Source of the DNA: Tenodera sinensis
Taxonomy: Eukaryota; Arthropoda; Insecta; Mantodea; Mantidae
NCBI GenBank assembly: GCA_030765045.1
Contig: CM060962.1
Location: 162,630,899-162,694,898 of the forward strand
Direction of reading: 5' to 3'
Length of the DNA: 64,000 nt
Made by a program: the position numbers and the translations under genes. Positions 1 to 13,033 of the stretch are shown in pieces. Under the pieces are notes generated by a model. The model did no database searches. It saw only the letters and a program-made list of their open reading frames with translations, and was not told where the DNA came from. How positions within the stretch are numbered: the first letter of the stretch is position 1; each line of letters starts with the position of its first letter.

Positions 1-29
1 ATGAGCAATAATCTTGGCTGGAGAAAAAT

Positions 30-110
30 TCCTACCCCCCTGCCGGGAATCGAACCCGGGACCCCTTGCTCAGCAGGCAGGTGCTCTACCAACTGCGCTA
101 CCGCAGTAAA
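30..110 (-). repeat. tRNA-derived SINE head (partial)
   Basis: Read on the minus strand, this stretch has a good pol III A box (TAGCGCAGTTGG) and a perfect B box (GGTTCGATTCC) at normal tRNA spacing, with a T stem CCGGG/CCCGG. The two acceptor halves do not pair, and the anticodon stem has mismatches around a GCT-like anticodon. It is therefore a SINE head and not a working tRNA gene. The body runs off the window start, so only about 30 bases of tail remain. Confidence 0.7.
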
Positions 111-960
111 CAAATTTTTGGTGTAGGGAATTTTATGAGTCTAACAATCTTCCGTGATACCAAAGTTAATGCTGTAAATATGATTTCATATTTCGGTGAC
201 TTTTCGTTTTTGATATACGGTGTAACATAGGTGTATGAACCTTTCTAAATTGCTTGTTTTGGAATTAGGGCACCTTAAGACGTGTATATGTGCTAAAATC
301 TTGATATGAAACTTTGGACGAATGCTATACTTTCTAATCATACAGACCTTAAGGTTTGGGGTAGAGAAAGTGCATACATTTGTGAATAAATATTTTTAAA
401 TAGTGCAAAAACTTACCTTCTTTGAACAAGCTTGACGAAATATACATTTTCCATCAAATATCAAAGTCTTCTCTCGTTCAACCCAGGTTTTCAGAAGCGT
501 AGTGTTAGGAATTTTGTCTTTGGCGTCTCGACACAACTCACCAGCCACCACGGACGTAATACACTAACTGAATTAATGCTTGGGAAGCTACTCGTAGTCG
601 CTTTAAATCAACTCGATTGTTGAAACGGAATGATGGTCGTGCGACAGTGACAGATAAAGGTGTGCGTGCATTTTTAACAATGCAGTCGGTGTTCATTGTA
701 CACATTGCCGGCTTAGATAGCGAAAGTATCGCAGTTTAATATTTTGCCGAATAAAATATGTATTTCCGCATTAAGTTTGTAAAATATGCAAATATATGCT
801 CTAAAAGTATAAATATGCCATCATGCTACAAATATGCAAAAATATGCACAATAAAATTCTGCACACTAATTCCAAACAATGAGAAATGCATTTATCGTTT
901 GTCTGCACCATCAAGTCCATGAAGAAAAACATGCAAATATGCAAAATGCGCACCCTATTC
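111..960. other. No recognised feature
   Basis: AT-rich DNA. Around 775-860 the motif 'aaatatgc' recurs several times, making a low-order scattered repeat. No coding sequence of a recognised family is seen. A 63-codon frame at 432-623 looks fortuitous. Confidence 0.5.
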
Positions 961-964
961 CGGG

Positions 965-1260
965 GTAATGGATCAGGCTGGAATTCATGAGGTCACTGGT
1001 TCGGTTCCCGTCCACCATCCACTCTGATCTCGGGTTTTTTCCTGATTGTCCCAGGTCAGTGGGCAAATGTTGGTGAGGGTTCTCATCTACCAAGATTTCA
1101 TTTCCATAATTTTCCATTCATTCCCTTTCCCTCTCATCTTCCAGGCGTGTTTCTAGGTTTCGCGGCGAAAAGTGGTGCCGGGCAGATGGAGCGATGCTTA
1201 CTCAAAGGAAAGAGTACTCTCCGTTGACACTAGAGTACTACCTATTTGGTTGGTAGGATT
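965..1260 (+). repeat. tRNA-headed SINE, family A
   Basis: There is a B-box-like GGTTCGGTTCC near 997, followed by a body with a CCAGGTCAGTGGGCAAATG block and the block TTTCCATAATTTTCCATTC near 1105. The same order of blocks (TCATCTACC, CATAATT..CC, TTCATTCC, then a G-rich CAGATGG-GC block) recurs at 41.9-42.1 kb, so the two are copies of one family. The A box is degraded. Confidence 0.6.
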
Positions 1261-1462
1261 TCCTGAGTCCTTCCTGACTGCGGTTGTAAAATATTCTAGT
1301 GTAACAATGTAAAAAATATACATAATTCCTCTAAATTGTATATCTGACATGTGTTCATTACATATAATGTATGACAAAGCTTAGCCAATTAAAAGACTGA
1401 ATATACTCGCACATATAAACTATAACATTTCAGTAACATGTCATCTGCTCACAAGTATTATA

Positions 1463-2290
<828 letters not shown>

Positions 2291-2292
2291 AC

Positions 2293-2370
2293 TCACCCTA
2301 ACCGATGTTCGAACTCAGGACCCCTTGGATGCGAGTCAGACAAGCCACCATCACACCGCACAGGACAGCT
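2293..2370 (-). repeat. tRNA-like SINE relic
   Basis: On the minus strand a GGTGTGATGGTGGCTTGTC block is followed, about 30 bases later, by a B-box-like GAGTTCGAAC. This spacing is typical of a tRNA-derived SINE head. Neither box is perfect, and no tail was delimited. Confidence 0.45.
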
Positions 2371-2824
2371 TAGTTTATTTAGTATAAGTAGCCATCAGGG
2401 AACGTTATTACTATGTATGTATGTACTCTGGCGGCAATGACATACAAGTGTCAATATTATGACCATTTGGCTATATATATTCATGAACGTATAGGCTTTT
2501 AAAATATAAATAACACACACTAGCCACCGGTAATCAAGCATAAATTTCGTTTATAAAACATTTAGGATCAAATCAATTTTAAATCCATCATATCACTACA
2601 AACCCGCATTGCTGTCCGAGTACAGCAAGAAAACAAATTATTCAGTGATGAAAGCACTGTCAAAATGACGCATACAAAGAAACGAGATAGGTATGTATTA
2701 TTCTTTAGAATCAAAGCGTGGACATGCCGTCCATAGTTGAATTTGGCATCGATTTCTTATGCTAAATTAAATCATTTAATTGAAATTGTAAAGGATAATA
2801 GTATATATTTTGAGCGCAGTTAAC

Positions 2825-3372
2825 TTAAGAGAACAAGGTAGTCCTAACATACAGAAATTACACCTTAGTGAGTTAAGTTAAATTAAATTACCACTGCTCT
2901 TAAAGTTCTCAATGGGTTTTCCTGAATTTTTTGTGAGTAATTCTGTAAATAATAGAAATTATTCCAAGTTGTTATTTGCATTGATAGCTCATGTGGTTGA
3001 GTCTACAAAAATTATTTCTTCCAGCAGAAAAATAATAAAATTTACCCGTAAAAATGTGAATTCATGTCTCTTTCTCTCAGAAAGCATAACAGTCGAAATT
3101 TTCAGTACTTGTATATAACACATAGGTGAACTTTTCAAGCTACAAAAATACTTTTATAATATTTATTAGTGATATTCAGAAAGCAACAACATTACATTAT
3201 TTTTCTGCTGGATGAAATACTATCTATGGATTCAACCACATAACCTACCACTTGAAGTTATGATAATAATTTATTGAATAATTCATAAAAATTTCAGGAA
3301 AATGCACTGAGAATGGTAATTTAACTCACTAAGGTGTAACTTCTACATGTTCAGACGACCTTGTCCCCTTAA
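2825..3372. mobile_element. piggyBac-type MITE with TTAA target duplication
   Basis: This 540-bp element (2829-3368) has long inverted arms of about 170 bases each. The left end reads GAGAACAAGG, and the right end reverse-complemented reads GGGGACAAGG. The shared inner block (TTACACCTTAGTGAGTTAA) lies at about 2859 on the left and is mirrored near 3325. Both ends are flanked by TTAA (2825-2828 and 3369-3372), the target site of piggyBac-superfamily transposons. It has no transposase, so it would be a non-autonomous, foldback-like MITE. Divergence between the arms (roughly one base in five to ten) indicates an old insertion. A 68-codon frame inside the left arm is not considered a gene. Confidence 0.75.
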
Positions 3373-4285
3373 AATAACATTGTAAAATCGCCGCCAGAAA
3401 GGGATCCAAATGCGAATTGCATCATCACAGAACATAGTTTAATACATTCTATTGTTTGCATACCCATAAATACCATAGTGCAAAATACAACCAACTTAAA
3501 AACTACACATCACATAGATATTTACGACATTTCAATTCAATTTAACATTTTTTTTTTCCGGGAACCACTTCCTGAAAAGGAAGAAGAAATTCTCATGTCT
3601 TCGAGAACTGCTGTGCGCCACAACGAAGATTAATTAACTTCAAAATAAAAGCTCAAAATAAAGTAGTAACACATATGGCAGACATCATTTCATGTATCAA
3701 ATATGAGGATTCCATAGACATTTTAAAAGCAATTTGAATAACAACATTAAAGTTCGGAGCCCCCTCCCTGTCTTCCAATTTTAACTGCGCACCTAGATGC
3801 TCAAGTATACCACGATAACTGTTACGAATTGTGAAAGAAAGCTGCTATACTTGTTAAAGTAACATATAACAAAATGTATGTGAATGAAATATTTTTTCAT
3901 TTGGATATGGTATGTGTATATGCCTGTAGAGTAGTCAGTGGTATTCTGAGTTATACTTTAAGTGGGGACAGAACTCAATGGTTATCGTTATTAAGAGGAG
4001 GGAGAGGATTTCCACACTTAAGCGTACAGCCACCTATTATGCTTCTGGAAACCTCCAGGACGAAGGGGTGAAATGAACTCAGAGACCAGATACGGGGCGG
4101 CAGACTTGGACACAAGCAGAGTTGCTAACATCCCCAGATATATCCCGACGGCGGCGGGACCATCCAAAGGCCTAACTCTGCCCACGGAGAGGCCTCTCTG
4201 AGAGTGCATCTCACACCGAACACCAGGACAGATAGCTCCACAAAGTAACTACACACTCAGCATGCTGTCCACACGCCTGGTCCTT
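3373..4285. other. No recognised feature
   Basis: No recognisable gene. The stretch from about 4070 to 4270 is more GC-rich than its surroundings and may be another degraded repeat, but no family could be assigned. Confidence 0.4.
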
Positions 4286-4287
4286 CA

Positions 4288-4500
4288 AACCTGAAATATG
4301 ATAAGGCAATAAAATAATCGAAAATGCGGCACAGGGAAATTCGCAGCATTGTTTACACAGTCCACCTTAGCATTTGACAACCAACCAGGAAATACCGCCA
4401 AAACACCCAAGGTTAGAGTGCCCGACACAATCAGAATTGAACCTAGAAGCTTCCAAATGGGGTCCTCACTCGTCGCCACGGAGCCATCTCGCTCACTTTA
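4288..4500 (-). repeat. tRNA-headed SINE, family B
   Basis: On the minus strand a tRNA-like head (GATGGCTCCGTGGCGACGAG) is followed by a B box (GGTTCAATTCTG near 4430) and a body of about 140 bases ending near 4290. The head resembles the relic at 48.59-48.67 kb, which has B box GGTTCAATTTCC. Confidence 0.5.
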
Positions 4501-5308
4501 ATAAAGAAATAATTTATCTTACTCCATTCCTTGATTCAAGTAAAAATGTATATTCTTCTATAGCTACAGAACTACAAGCGTCATATTCTTAAAATTACAT
4601 TTCTTAATGCGTCTATATCAAAATATCCTACGGAAATGTTCTGGTAATGTTGCCAACTACAGGCTTCTTGATGTGCAATGTCGCTAAACCATGCTAACCT
4701 GACATGAAAAAATATACTACTGGACAAAGAGGTTGGCAACTAAGAACCGGAGAGGAACACGCGCAATGGATCGGAAGCGCGACCAAAAACTGAAACAATG
4801 TTCAAATTCAAATTTTATTTGTAGTAGATTCTTACATAATTTTGATTTTGTTAGTATAGAAGCGTGAACTAAACAGCAGAGTAATGTAAATTAAGGAGAC
4901 GTATCAGTAGCAGAAAGTGTTACGAAGTGAAGATTTCCCTTTTTCCTGATCCCCCTTTAGCTGCAAATATGAATGGGAATCCACATTTCAAATAACATTG
5001 AAATCACCAGTAATTTGCGACAGTTATTTCCAGTACAATCTTATGTTTATAGCATTCCGTTTGTCAAACATCTATCACATCCAACTCTTATAAAACTTTA
5101 TATTTGCATCATAAACGTACATTATGCTATATTGGGTGTCAAAAAAAGAAACACCGACAACGCTGATAGTATGTTGTGCGGGATGGAAAACTGATTGGTT
5201 TTCAAACCTGACCGGGTATTCAGGGTTTGGACGACGGAGACCGTCGAAGTTTGAAAGCGAACGGTTGTGAATATTTGTTAACATTCGTTTTGGCATCTTA
5301 ATCCGGAA
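4501..5308. other. No recognised feature
   Basis: AT-rich. At 5134-5154 there is a 'gggtgtcaaaaaaagaaaca' string of the kind found at the ends of some insect transposons, but no partner end was found. Confidence 0.4.
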
Positions 5309-5309
5309 A

Positions 5310-5520
5310 CACGGCCGATGAGTGGTTAGACCATTCGCTTCTCACCAAAAAGGCCCGGGTTCAATCCAAGGCCACCGCATGTGGGATTCGTGGTGGACGA
5401 AGCGGCCCTGTTGGAGGTGGGTCCTGATTGAGCAGTGCAGACCGACGTCTATAAAGCGCTCATACACCGCCCAGCCACAACCCGTCGTACATTCTCGACT
5501 GGTCCTACAATCCTGAAACG
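5310..5520 (+). repeat. tRNA-derived SINE
   Basis: The head has an A-box-like GATGAGTGGTTAGACC at about 5316 and a B box GGGTTCAATCC at about 5357, at tRNA-like spacing. It is followed by a GC-rich body with GTGGGATTCGTGGTGGACG. Overlapping frames on both strands are translations of this repeat. Confidence 0.6.
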
Positions 5521-5649
5521 GAGCCCAATAAAGGAGATTATATATACAGAAAGTGAGCTGCAGGAAAGTTGTAATACAACATGAACCATCCCAGCGTTCG
5601 CCTACGGACCTTAAGAAACCACGAAAAATAAATGGGACAGTTTCGGCGG

Positions 5650-5728
5650 CGGTCGCCTGGGATCGAACTCGGGAACTCTTGCTGTGAGTTGCACAAATAC
5701 CGCGGCGCCACATCGCGCGGTGTTAGAG
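5650..5728 (-). repeat. tRNA-derived SINE head
   Basis: On the minus strand a GCGGTATTTGTGCAACTC block is followed by a B box GAGTTCGATCCC, at spacing that fits a pol III promoter. It lies close to and in opposite orientation to the SINE at 5.3 kb. A G-rich run (5798-5820) follows downstream on the plus strand. Confidence 0.55.
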
Positions 5729-8140
5729 GAAGTAAACATGTGTGCACTTAGGTATGTTGCTAGTATTTTGTCTTTTAAGACGGATATGTGTGTGTGTGGG
5801 GGGGGGGGGGAGGGGGGGAGGGTGCTGAAGTAATCCCCTAACCCTGTCTTGGACAGATGGGAACAGAACATAGGACACGTTATTCACGGAGACTTAGCCA
5901 AGCGTTTTTAGTTATAAGTCACAGAGCGGTATTATTTCCCGTATTTATGGCCTACATGTCATCAGATATGCATGAGCTCTCTACCAAATAAATTCTCCTC
6001 TCACGCTTTTATGAATTTATGATGTTATTTTCTCCTGGCAGAAGTTCAGTTGTTTGCTCAGAGTGATACTCCACATCCCTACATATACGTGTCACGTCAA
6101 ACGTTGATGAAAATAACTTTATGTGCTGAAATTAAAGGGAATGAAATGGCTTTGAAAAGCTAATATTTTATCAGTATCGTAAACATGTGTAATTTTGCGT
6201 TGCACATCAGCTCTTTTGCAAGGTCAAAGGCGCACATAAACTTACACTTCCGGAATGTTTTATGGTAAAAATAATATGATTCAGTCGATCAGCTGGAGAA
6301 GACATTACAGCGGGAAACTTTACTCCTGATTGGTAATATAAATATCTCACTATAGCGTTGTTCTACACTGGCGGCATTCAAAAGGCAATTACTAATTTTA
6401 GTCGAATCTCCGTTAACCCTGGAACGCATACCTACCAATCCTTTAATCTATTAACGCTTATCAGGTGTCGTTTAACATTCCGTCTAATTATCCAGCGTAC
6501 ACAGTGTGCACTTAGTGTTACCAATACGTTATTGCAGCTGAGTGAAAATTATAAGACCCAAAGTAACGTTTTAGTTATTCACTGTCGGAGATTTTATAAA
6601 GTGGCAAGCTTGGTATTTAACCATTATTGTGTTTGAATTGAGCTGTTCACAGACATACAGACAAACACGAACAAAGATGGAACGAACTTTGTCTTAATTT
6701 TTTTTAATTCAGGGTTGTATTTCCGGCGAAATCTCGGTATCAAACTTTTGTGTGGAATAGAGTACTTCCTGCTTACTACAGGTACTAGAGAAAGTAAAAA
6801 TAGAAGAAAGCTGGAGAGACAACTTCTTCAACTTGCACTACTGAATAGATGGAGATATTCTGTTTTTAATGAAATGTCACTCAAAAGTTAATTGATTTTG
6901 AGTTTTAAAAATGTATCTTAGAACACTATTTTCGTTGTTCTTCCTCTCAGAATTACTGTGAAAATTAAGATCGTTTCTAGAAATTAATAGCTATTACTTC
7001 TACATAGGATGTATAGCTTTGGTACTAAGTTTCTCAATGGTGTTTCAGCAGTAAAAATTCCTAATGCAATAATTTATAGTGAAAAATTAATGATCACAAT
7101 GAAAAAAGCCTGATAGACATTCCATAAGATGCCGATTTTATTTTAGGTATTGTAAATTGTTTTCAAACTCAGAACGTATAATGGTTTTCAACGTGTTTCA
7201 GTTTAATAATTTTCGCTCCTCTTTGTACCCGCTTAATCTCACACTTGGTCTGTTAGCAAATCAACAACGGTCTTACTGTAGATATACAAAGCATTATTGT
7301 TTACGCAGAAAATAAAACTTAGGCTTCCTCACTTTTCAGTGGAAGACACAAAGGTTGCATAGGATCACCAGGATATCAATCTTTAAGAATCAAACATTTT
7401 TATTTTACTTAGCACTAGAAAGTGGCAGAGATCTGATCCATCTGTGTAATTAAAGTGGATATCAGTGTATATAAATGCTCTGAAGCAAACAATGCATATT
7501 GGAAAATAGATCCATCATTGGGTCTCTCACTCTTTCTCTCTCTCCTTCTCTTCTTCTCCTTCTCTCTCCATCTCTCTTCTTCTCTCTCTGTACGTATTAA
7601 CAACAAAATTTGAAACCAAAATAGCGGTTAACCACCTGTCTTCTCTTCCTGTTACTCTGCAATTAAAGAAAATTAATGTTTTAGAAAACTGTAATATGTG
7701 AATGTTAATGAACCCCAAATTTCGAACCCTTTAAGCTTTTTCTTCCACCCTGTAAGCCATTTAATAGCGCTTGCTGCGCTCTGGCGTACGGATTCATTAA
7801 AGATTTGAAGACTTAAAAGATTGCTAGTCAGCACTGACATCATATCATGCACAACAGATCAACACAGAACGAATACCATATGTATGGGATGCTAAGACGT
7901 ATGCGCGCAAAGTAGCCTCATCTAAGTGTGAAACTGAACTTTTTTACCAAATATTAAATATAGATAGGTAAGTTTGTGATTGATATGTGTCATTTTATTA
8001 TATATATGATAAACCTTCTCTCTTTCTCGAAAAGAAGCTTCTATCCTGCATTGCATATTAGCAGAAATAAAAGAGGAACTCTCGTTTGATGAAAGTATTA
8101 CGCTTCAGAAACTGGTTCCAATGACTACAATGTGTATTTT
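5729..8140. other. Mostly featureless; pyrimidine tract at 7521-7589
   Basis: About 2.4 kb of AT-rich DNA with no recognised gene. A polypyrimidine (CT/CTT) tract of about 70 bases occupies 7521-7589. If the opsin-like exon at 8151 belongs to a plus-strand gene, this stretch would be its upstream intron. Confidence 0.45.
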
Positions 8141-8150
8141 CTCATTGCAG

Positions 8151-8296
8151 GTTGCATGCTGTACGCCTGCGGTGTTGGATACTTCGGTCTGCTATCAATC
8201 GTCACACTCTCTGCCATAGCCGTGGAACGCTACATGGTTATCACAGCCAAACCTCTCTCTGGAAGCTGGAAAATCACACAGTTTGGAGCTAGAAAG
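8151..8296 (+). CDS. Opsin-like class A GPCR, single internal exon (TM3/ERY)
   Basis: This 146-base exon has a good acceptor (pyrimidine-rich tail ending TTGCAG at 8145-8150) and a donor (AAG|GTAGAAAG at 8297). The upstream junction falls after the first base of a codon (phase 1) and the downstream junction between codons (phase 0). It encodes about 48 residues: the extracellular Cys at the start of TM3, a hydrophobic TM3 helix, the G-protein-contacting ERY motif and a cytoplasmic KPLS segment. The spacing from Cys to the Glu of ERY is 24 residues, the same as C110-E134 in bovine rhodopsin. ERYMVIT-KPLS fits opsins better than peptide receptors. The retinal-lysine exon is not in view, so the opsin subfamily and even light sensitivity remain inferred. 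No other exon of the gene was recognised in the window, which suggests multi-kilobase introns or an orphan fragment. Confidence 0.72.
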
Positions 8297-9540
8297 GTAG
8301 AAAGACTATTATGTTTTTCATATTATGGAACAATCGTACTTTGCTTTATTTTCCTCTAGCTCTGTAATACTTTGAATATACTTTAGAGCCTTTGGGAACC
8401 AATATCCCTATTTGCTTACTTTTGTGGCATTGTTGAAGCTGTCGGTAAGTTCTGGTACTTAGAGATAAGGCGCTTGAGGACGGGAAAGCATACCTAATGT
8501 ATTTCGATTTGTTTGGGTTCCTCCCTGTCCTTTTTCCTCTGCAATGTTGCCTTTTGTCCACCTATGTGGGTGAGCTAGGAGACTGTTTTGGATTTCACAG
8601 ACACGCAATTTCCTAATGCTGCTGAATATCTCCGGATCTGTTTTATCCATTTTATCTTCAAATGCATGTACCCTTTATTCGCACCCAGTGCACTAAACCA
8701 CTCACCACTGCATTCAGGTATTTATTATATATTTCCGTTAATCCACGCGTCTCAGAAACAAATCCTTTCTTAGAAATAGGTATGCGGCGCGAAAGTTAAT
8801 TCCGACGTACGTGACAGCGATAAACAGCTTAGCCGGCCTAACGGCCTAAGGAAATTTCTGGTTCCAGTTTTATATTACATAGGGCAAAGTCACCCCTGTA
8901 CAATATTTTTCAACACATGGCGGTATCCAAGCCCGCAGGGCCTCGAGGATTGGTTTTACACAGTTTGCGGTTTAAAGCAAACACCATAGTTGCCAAGTCT
9001 ATACTGGTTCCAAAACTATGCGACGCGATTCTCGGGTGGCACATATATTTGTATTATATTTACATTGTGTGCATATTTATGTTTAGTTTAGATTAAATTA
9101 ATTTTTTATTGTGAATACCAGAGAGAACCCACAGCATGGATCATGGTCCGTTAACTAATGAGATTCGATCTCTCTTCCCCTTAATATGCCTCTACAACAT
9201 ATTGGGTATTACTGGCGATTGATTATCCACGTCTGGTTGCTGCCTTTAAACATTAACAACTTAGAGCCCATATGTAGCTGCTGCACGAATTTAATCCTAA
9301 GCACACATTGACGAATAAAAAGGAATGAAAGTCCCCGGTGAGGTTTAAGTGGTAAAACTGAACTATAAAATATTATCTCCAATGTATCCAATAATAAATA
9401 TAAAAAGTTAGAGAATGCGCACACATACAGTAAAAGAATCAGGTAGGTTAGCATACCAGAACTTAATACCAGAAATTCAACTTACAGATTAATACATATT
9501 TAAGTTAATCATAACTGGTTGCTAGTGACTAATTTAATTC
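8297..9540. other. No recognised feature (possible intron)
   Basis: AT-rich sequence 3' of the opsin-like exon. No further exon with matching phase and GPCR motifs was seen. Near 8831 a GCCGGCCTAACGGCCTAAGG string forms a small imperfect palindrome. Confidence 0.4.
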
Positions 9541-9543
9541 AAC

Positions 9544-10530
<987 letters not shown>

Positions 10531-10568
10531 ACCATAATGGCAAAAAGGATCTTAGGCTTCTCACTTTA

Positions 10569-11049
10569 GCAACTATTTTTATTTTTCACGGGAATTTTTG
10601 TTCTAGAAGGTACAGGCTGCTGAAGTTGATTCATATGACCATAGGTGCAGCAGATATTCGGAGTCGGAAAACCAACTACGTGTTATGCACTAACTCACCG
10701 TTTTGCAAACTTACAATATCAGACACTAAACTAGACCAACTCCTGACAAAGCTGAATGAAAACTAGAAACGTACATTTGGCTACTTACTTTTTACTCTCC
10801 TCGTAAGGGTTGCTTTTGTTTACTCATAATCAGGTAACCAAAGTGAGTGCAGACACAATTTTCAAAATTCAAGAAATCTTGGATTTCTATGTTTTATAAG
10901 AATTAAAGCTTCTATAACATCTACATTACCACTATGCAATTGGTTTTTCAAAACTTCTATAAGATTTACATAATTAAAAAGTACATCTTCACAATTACTT
11001 AAGAAAGCACCTGGGAAAGTGTTGCCTTTACTTTGTCAATATTGTTGTA
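10569..11049. other. No recognised feature
   Basis: About 480 bases of AT-rich sequence between the microsatellite and the giant inverted repeat. It is probably the pre-insertion left flank. Confidence 0.4.
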
Positions 11050-11058
11050 TGTCGCAAG
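11050..11058 (+). repeat. Left target-site duplication candidate (TGTCGCAAG)
   Basis: A 9-bp direct repeat identical to 24449-24457. It abuts the outermost matching bases of the 13.4-kb inverted repeat (GTAGTTG-TAGTCCC on the left against GTAGTTTATAGTCCC mirrored on the right). The G at 11058 can belong either to the duplication or to the element, so the duplication is 8 or 9 bp. Confidence 0.65.
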
Positions 11059-11066
11059 TAGTTGTA

Positions 11067-11441
11067 GTCCCTCCTTAAGCAATTGGTTAACGATATTTTC
11101 GCCGCTAGATGGCGTTAGTGTCGCGTGGCGCTAGTGTCGCATTTTGATGGCGGGAAATTTGAAAATTTCAAGATGGCGGAAAATTTGAAATTTTTCCCGC
11201 CAAGTGGTAGATTTCAAATGTTCAAATTTTCGCGCCATTTAATGTATTTCAAATTTCGCGCCATGAAAAGGCGCCACAGTGAAAAACTTAAGATGTCGTT
11301 AAATTTGAGAATTTGAAATTTTTTTTTCTGTGAGCGTAGTTAATTTCAAATGTTCAAACTTCCCGCCATCAACGGCGCGCCGCGCGCCGCGCGCCACTAA
11401 CGCCATGGGATAATCGTTAATCCGATTGCTTAAGGAGGGAC
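11067..11441. repeat. Left terminal module, itself an inverted repeat
   Basis: It begins GTCCCTCCTTAAGCAATTGG and ends with the reverse complement of nearly the same string (..CGATTGCTTAAGGAGGGAC). This gives a 375-bp unit with its own terminal inverted repeats of about 35 bases. The interior alternates short blocks of TTTGAAATTT-like and CGCGCCA-like sequence in both orientations, plus a (GCGC)-rich run near 11378-11397. It looks like a MITE placed at the element tip, but no separate target duplication is visible at its inner edge. Confidence 0.8.
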
Positions 11442-11464
11442 TTTTGATTAGATTATTTATTTTC

Positions 11465-12720
11465 TTATTGAGAAGATGGATTGAAAAAAGAGTTTAAATT
11501 ATTGTTGTACGAAAAAAGGAGTACAAACCTGTATGTTGGTTGTAGAAAGTTGGTTGCAAACGATGTGTTCCGTGTGGTTTGGATGGGTAATGATGAAAGA
11601 TGATTTATCCGTTGAGGAGAAAGTGCAAGTTGGCACCTTGAGCACAAGTGCGGGTGACGAAGCCGGGATTTGCAGCAGGAGGAGCCGAGGTATGTCTTGC
11701 AGGGTTGGCAGGTCGTTCCTCGACGAGAGCTCGGTACCCACTGAGGGTAAAATGAGACGTCTATGTCGATGCAAGGGGCATCCGGTGTAAGAGCTGTGTT
11801 TGCGATCGCAGACACACCCGCTGGGGTGGGGGAAGGAGTGGGGGATGGGGTTTTCTGGCACAGGAAAACAACCGTTGAAGTTTTACCACCAACCGTTGCT
11901 ATTTGAGATGATTTAGCCGTTGAGGAGGAAGACCAAGTTGACACCTGGAACATAAGTTTGAGTGACGAAGCCGGAATTTGCCGCAGGAGTAGTTGTAGGT
12001 GTTGCACAGGGCTGGCATGTCGTTCCTCTACGAGAGCTCGGTCTCAGCTGAAGGCAAGATGAGACGTCTATGTAGATGAAGGAGGTATCAGGTGTAAGCG
12101 CAGAGTTTGCGAACACGCCCACATCCATTGGTGAGGAGGGGAGGGGAAGGTGGGAGGGGGGAGGGGGAGATTGCGATATACCACATCCGCAGGATGGGGT
12201 TTTCCGGCACAGGAAAAAACCGTTGAGATGTTCCCACCAACCGTTGCTTTTTTTGAATAAAATAATATGATTGGTGGACCTTGAGCGTGTGGATGTTGAA
12301 TGAGTACACTGTCTTGACGGACGCTAAGCATCCAACCGCCGAGAATGTGATCTGTCATAATATATGTCGGTGAATGGTCCAAGTGCGCTGATAAGCATCT
12401 GCTGAGGTACATCCGCTCTAGGTTTTTTATTATTTGCTGCATTTTGACTGCCGAGATGTATTGTTGCTCGTAGAAAACTAAAAAAGGCACGTGATTTGCG
12501 GAAGGGAGAAGTGATGTGGTCTTGACGGGTGTTGGGAAACAAAGAAGGGAAGGATCTTGGAGGAATGGGGAAACGTGATATGCGGAAGTGACTTGGCGTG
12601 ATCTGATTGGATAATATAAGACTGGTTGGGATTTGGTCGTTAGGATTCCAAAATGACGATGATTGGTGGAAATAAGGTGCGTTGCCATTGGATGAAAAAT
12701 GAGGAAGCAACCTTTGCCTT
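11465..12720 (-). repeat. Duplicated proline-rich module, left arm
   Basis: Two direct copies of a unit of about 310 bases lie at about 11598-11905 and 11906-12245. Each contains a gttgaggag block, TCGTTCCTC-ACGAGAGCTCGGT, GAGACGTCTATGT and a GGGG-rich run, and ends in ACCACCAACCGTTGC-like or CCCACCAACCGTTGC-like sequence. On the minus strand several overlapping frames give proline/serine-rich peptides, the longest about 200 codons (12068-12688). The frames are not conserved between the two units, and no domain is recognised. A protein-coding role is unproven. The mirrored copy occupies 22775-24005. Confidence 0.6.
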
Positions 12721-13033
12721 ATAAAAAAGGGGAGATTTAAATCTTTTCAAGAGCGAGATATGAAAATGTTGAAAAAAAACCAACATGGAATATGTTTCCA
12801 AATTTTGTATTTTTCTAAAAAAAAATAGCTTCAGAATTTTGCTTGAAATATCAATTATATTGATACGTATAAGCTGAATCTTGTTTTTTCCTCGTTTGCT
12901 TGTTTTTCTTCGTCTTTTTTTTTTTTTTTTGTTTTGAACATAGGTTCATATTTCTAACGAATTTAACTGACAGGCTTTAATGTTAAGCCAACAGTTAAAA
13001 TCCGATACAATGCGCAGACTATGGTTGAACACA

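Noticed and set aside
38..108. Functional tRNA gene
   Set aside because: Pol III boxes are good, but the acceptor stem does not pair and the anticodon stem is mismatched; a SINE head explains it better.
5342..5713. 123-codon minus-strand frame
   Set aside because: Spans two SINE-like segments in opposite orientation; the peptide is a translation of repeat sequence.
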